A DNA stretch of 5,249 bases, taken from assembly GCA_020718965.1 (NCBI GenBank), contig DYRE01000169.1, forward strand, positions 1-5,249, in the 5' to 3' direction. Shown piece by piece: positions 4,266 through 5,249 of this stretch. Each line of letters begins with the position of its first letter. The stretch's first letter is position 1. This DNA is from Desulfomonile tiedjei (GTDB taxonomy: Bacteria > Desulfobacterota > Desulfomonilia > Desulfomonilales > Desulfomonilaceae). A model generated the notes under the pieces. That model was not told where the DNA came from, made no database searches, and saw only the letters and a program-made list of their open reading frames with translations. A program made the position numbers and the translations under genes.

Positions 4266-5249
4266 TCATTCCCTAACGGTAACTCCCAACTCTCTTATCA
4301 GAGTTGTGGCTACGTGAGAATGAACCTCCTGGACTTCAGCGTCGGTAAGGGTTCGATCCTCAGACTGATACCGGATCCGGAACGCCATACTTTGATAACC
4401 TTCCGGAATCGATTCTCCACGATATAAATCAAATAGGATCACTGAGGTGATGATATCATGCCCTAGACGTGAAATCAAGAGTTTAATCTGATCTCCTGAA
4501 CAATTCGTTTCAACTATTATGGATAGATCCCTCTCGATATAAGGATAGCGTGGAAGCTGCCTAAAAACCCTATCGTTGCATGCATGAACAAATAGAGGCT
4601 CCAGGAAGATGTCAAAGATTTGGATTTTCTTACTTAAACCTATTTCTCTGGTTTTATCCGGAGACATTTCGCCTAAAAAACCAACTATATTTCCATTAAC
4701 TAATATATCTGAGGACTTACCTGGATGTAAAAAGGCGACTGAGGATGGTAAAAACTGCGATTCTGATATCCCCAAGCCATCGAGGACATTTTCTACCGCG
4801 CCTTTTATGTCAAAAAAATCAACTTCTGGTCTAACTTCAACTTTTCCTGATATATCAATCTCACCCCTATTAAAATGCCATTCCTCAGGATACCTTGCGC
4901 CACAGGCCACCCCCGCAATTTTCAAATGCTCTAGAGGAGTTTCTGAGCCAGGAACAGGAACAAATGTTTTTCCAATTTCGTACAACCTTAGATTTTCATT
5001 CTTGAAATTGAGGTTTCTTTTCAGCGCGCCAATGAGCCCAGGCAAAAGAGATCGCCTCATTACCACATGATCCTCTGAAAGCGGATTGAGTAATGCCAAG
5101 TCTTCTCCCTCGGAGTCCTGGCGAAATTGTTCCGCTGCGACGCTGGAAACAAAGGACATCGTTATGATCTCTGTGAAGCCCGAGGCGTTCATCATTTCTC
5201 TGACCGCATTAATCCTGTTGTATTGACGCTTTGTGTTGTCGGGCTCTGC
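4266..5249 (-). CDS. pheT: Phenylalanine--tRNA ligase beta subunit, C-terminal part (5' end outside window)
   Basis: The frame is open from the window edge (5249) to TGA at 4268-4266, giving 327 residues; it does not begin at the internal ATG 5195, since conserved sequence (KRQYNRINAVREMM) continues upstream of it. Full PheT is about 800 residues, so the tRNA-binding, B3/B4 editing and B5 domains are outside. Present are the catalytic-like core domain, with GFTEIITMSF (24-33), NPLSEDHVVMRRSLLPGLIGAL (56-77), LYEIGKTF (89-96), VDFFDIKGAVENVL (145-158) and FLHPGKSSDILV (175-186), and the C-terminal FDX-ACB anticodon-binding domain from LPRYPYIERDLSIIV (232-246) through FDLYRG (273-278) and RTLTDAEV (299-306) to the end. 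With PheS it forms the alpha2-beta2 enzyme that charges tRNA-Phe in the cytoplasm. pheS is expected upstream, beyond the right edge. The MerR-type gene follows after 92 bases and probably shares the transcript. Confidence 0.96.
   Translation of the reverse strand, partial: AEPDNTKRQYNRINAVREMMNASGFTEIITMSFVSSVAAEQFRQDSEGEDLALLNPLSEDHVVMRRSLLPGLIGALKRNLNFKNENLRLYEIGKTFVPVPGSETPLEHLKIAGVACGARYPEEWHFNRGEIDISGKVEVRPEVDFFDIKGAVENVLDGLGISESQFLPSSVAFLHPGKSSDILVNGNIVGFLGEMSPDKTREIGLSKKIQIFDIFLEPLFVHACNDRVFRQLPRYPYIERDLSIIVETNCSGDQIKLLISRLGHDIITSVILFDLYRGESIPEGYQSMAFRIRYQSEDRTLTDAEVQEVHSHVATTLIRELGVTVRE

Noticed and set aside
4609..5070. Plus-strand 153-residue open frame
   Set aside because: It is antisense to pheT, which shows continuous conserved motifs.

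Overview
The window looks like chromosomal housekeeping DNA from a Gram-negative bacterium, most likely a deltaproteobacterium (Desulfobacterota / Syntrophobacter-like). This is inferred from the company of genes: pheT followed by a MerR-type regulator, a small CPGFEANKSLSSF-type zinc-ribbon protein, and the tail of a B12-binding radical SAM protein of the DUF4070 kind. No mobile element, rRNA, tRNA or CRISPR array is visible.

Layout. (1) Positions 1-219 (+) hold the last 72 codons of a radical SAM protein that begins outside the window, followed by a hairpin terminator at 256-288. (2) Positions 228-683 (-) encode a small membrane-anchored or exported protein of unknown function, convergent with the first gene. 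(3) Positions 684-1044 are a 361-base gene-free stretch and the most interesting part. On the minus strand it carries a sigma70-like promoter (TTGACA, 17 bp, TAAGCT), a palindrome over the -10 and start region, two perfect 12-bp direct repeats beside the -35, and a large hairpin ending in a T tract. Together they predict an RNA of about 87 nt, either a free sRNA or an attenuator leader for the small gene. Nearer to map lie two abutting palindromes inside a larger inverted repeat. (4) Positions 1045-3261 (+) hold map (type I methionine aminopeptidase, TTG start) and murD (UDP-MurNAc-L-Ala:D-Glu ligase, a variant-motif form), probably co-transcribed and closed by a long-loop hairpin. (5) Positions 3336-3527 (-) encode a 63-residue zinc-ribbon protein with its own promoter and a strong ribosome binding site. 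(6) Positions 3742-5249 (-) hold pheT (C-terminal 327 residues, cut by the window edge) and a merR-type gene, ending in a clear intrinsic terminator.

How they fit together: map, murD and pheT are core functions (N-terminal Met removal, peptidoglycan precursor synthesis, Phe-tRNA charging). They share no single pathway. The novel element is the candidate minus-strand RNA at 711-797, which carries an eight-base match to the anti-Shine-Dalgarno tail of 16S rRNA (CCUCCUUU). Its existence and role are predicted from sequence only.
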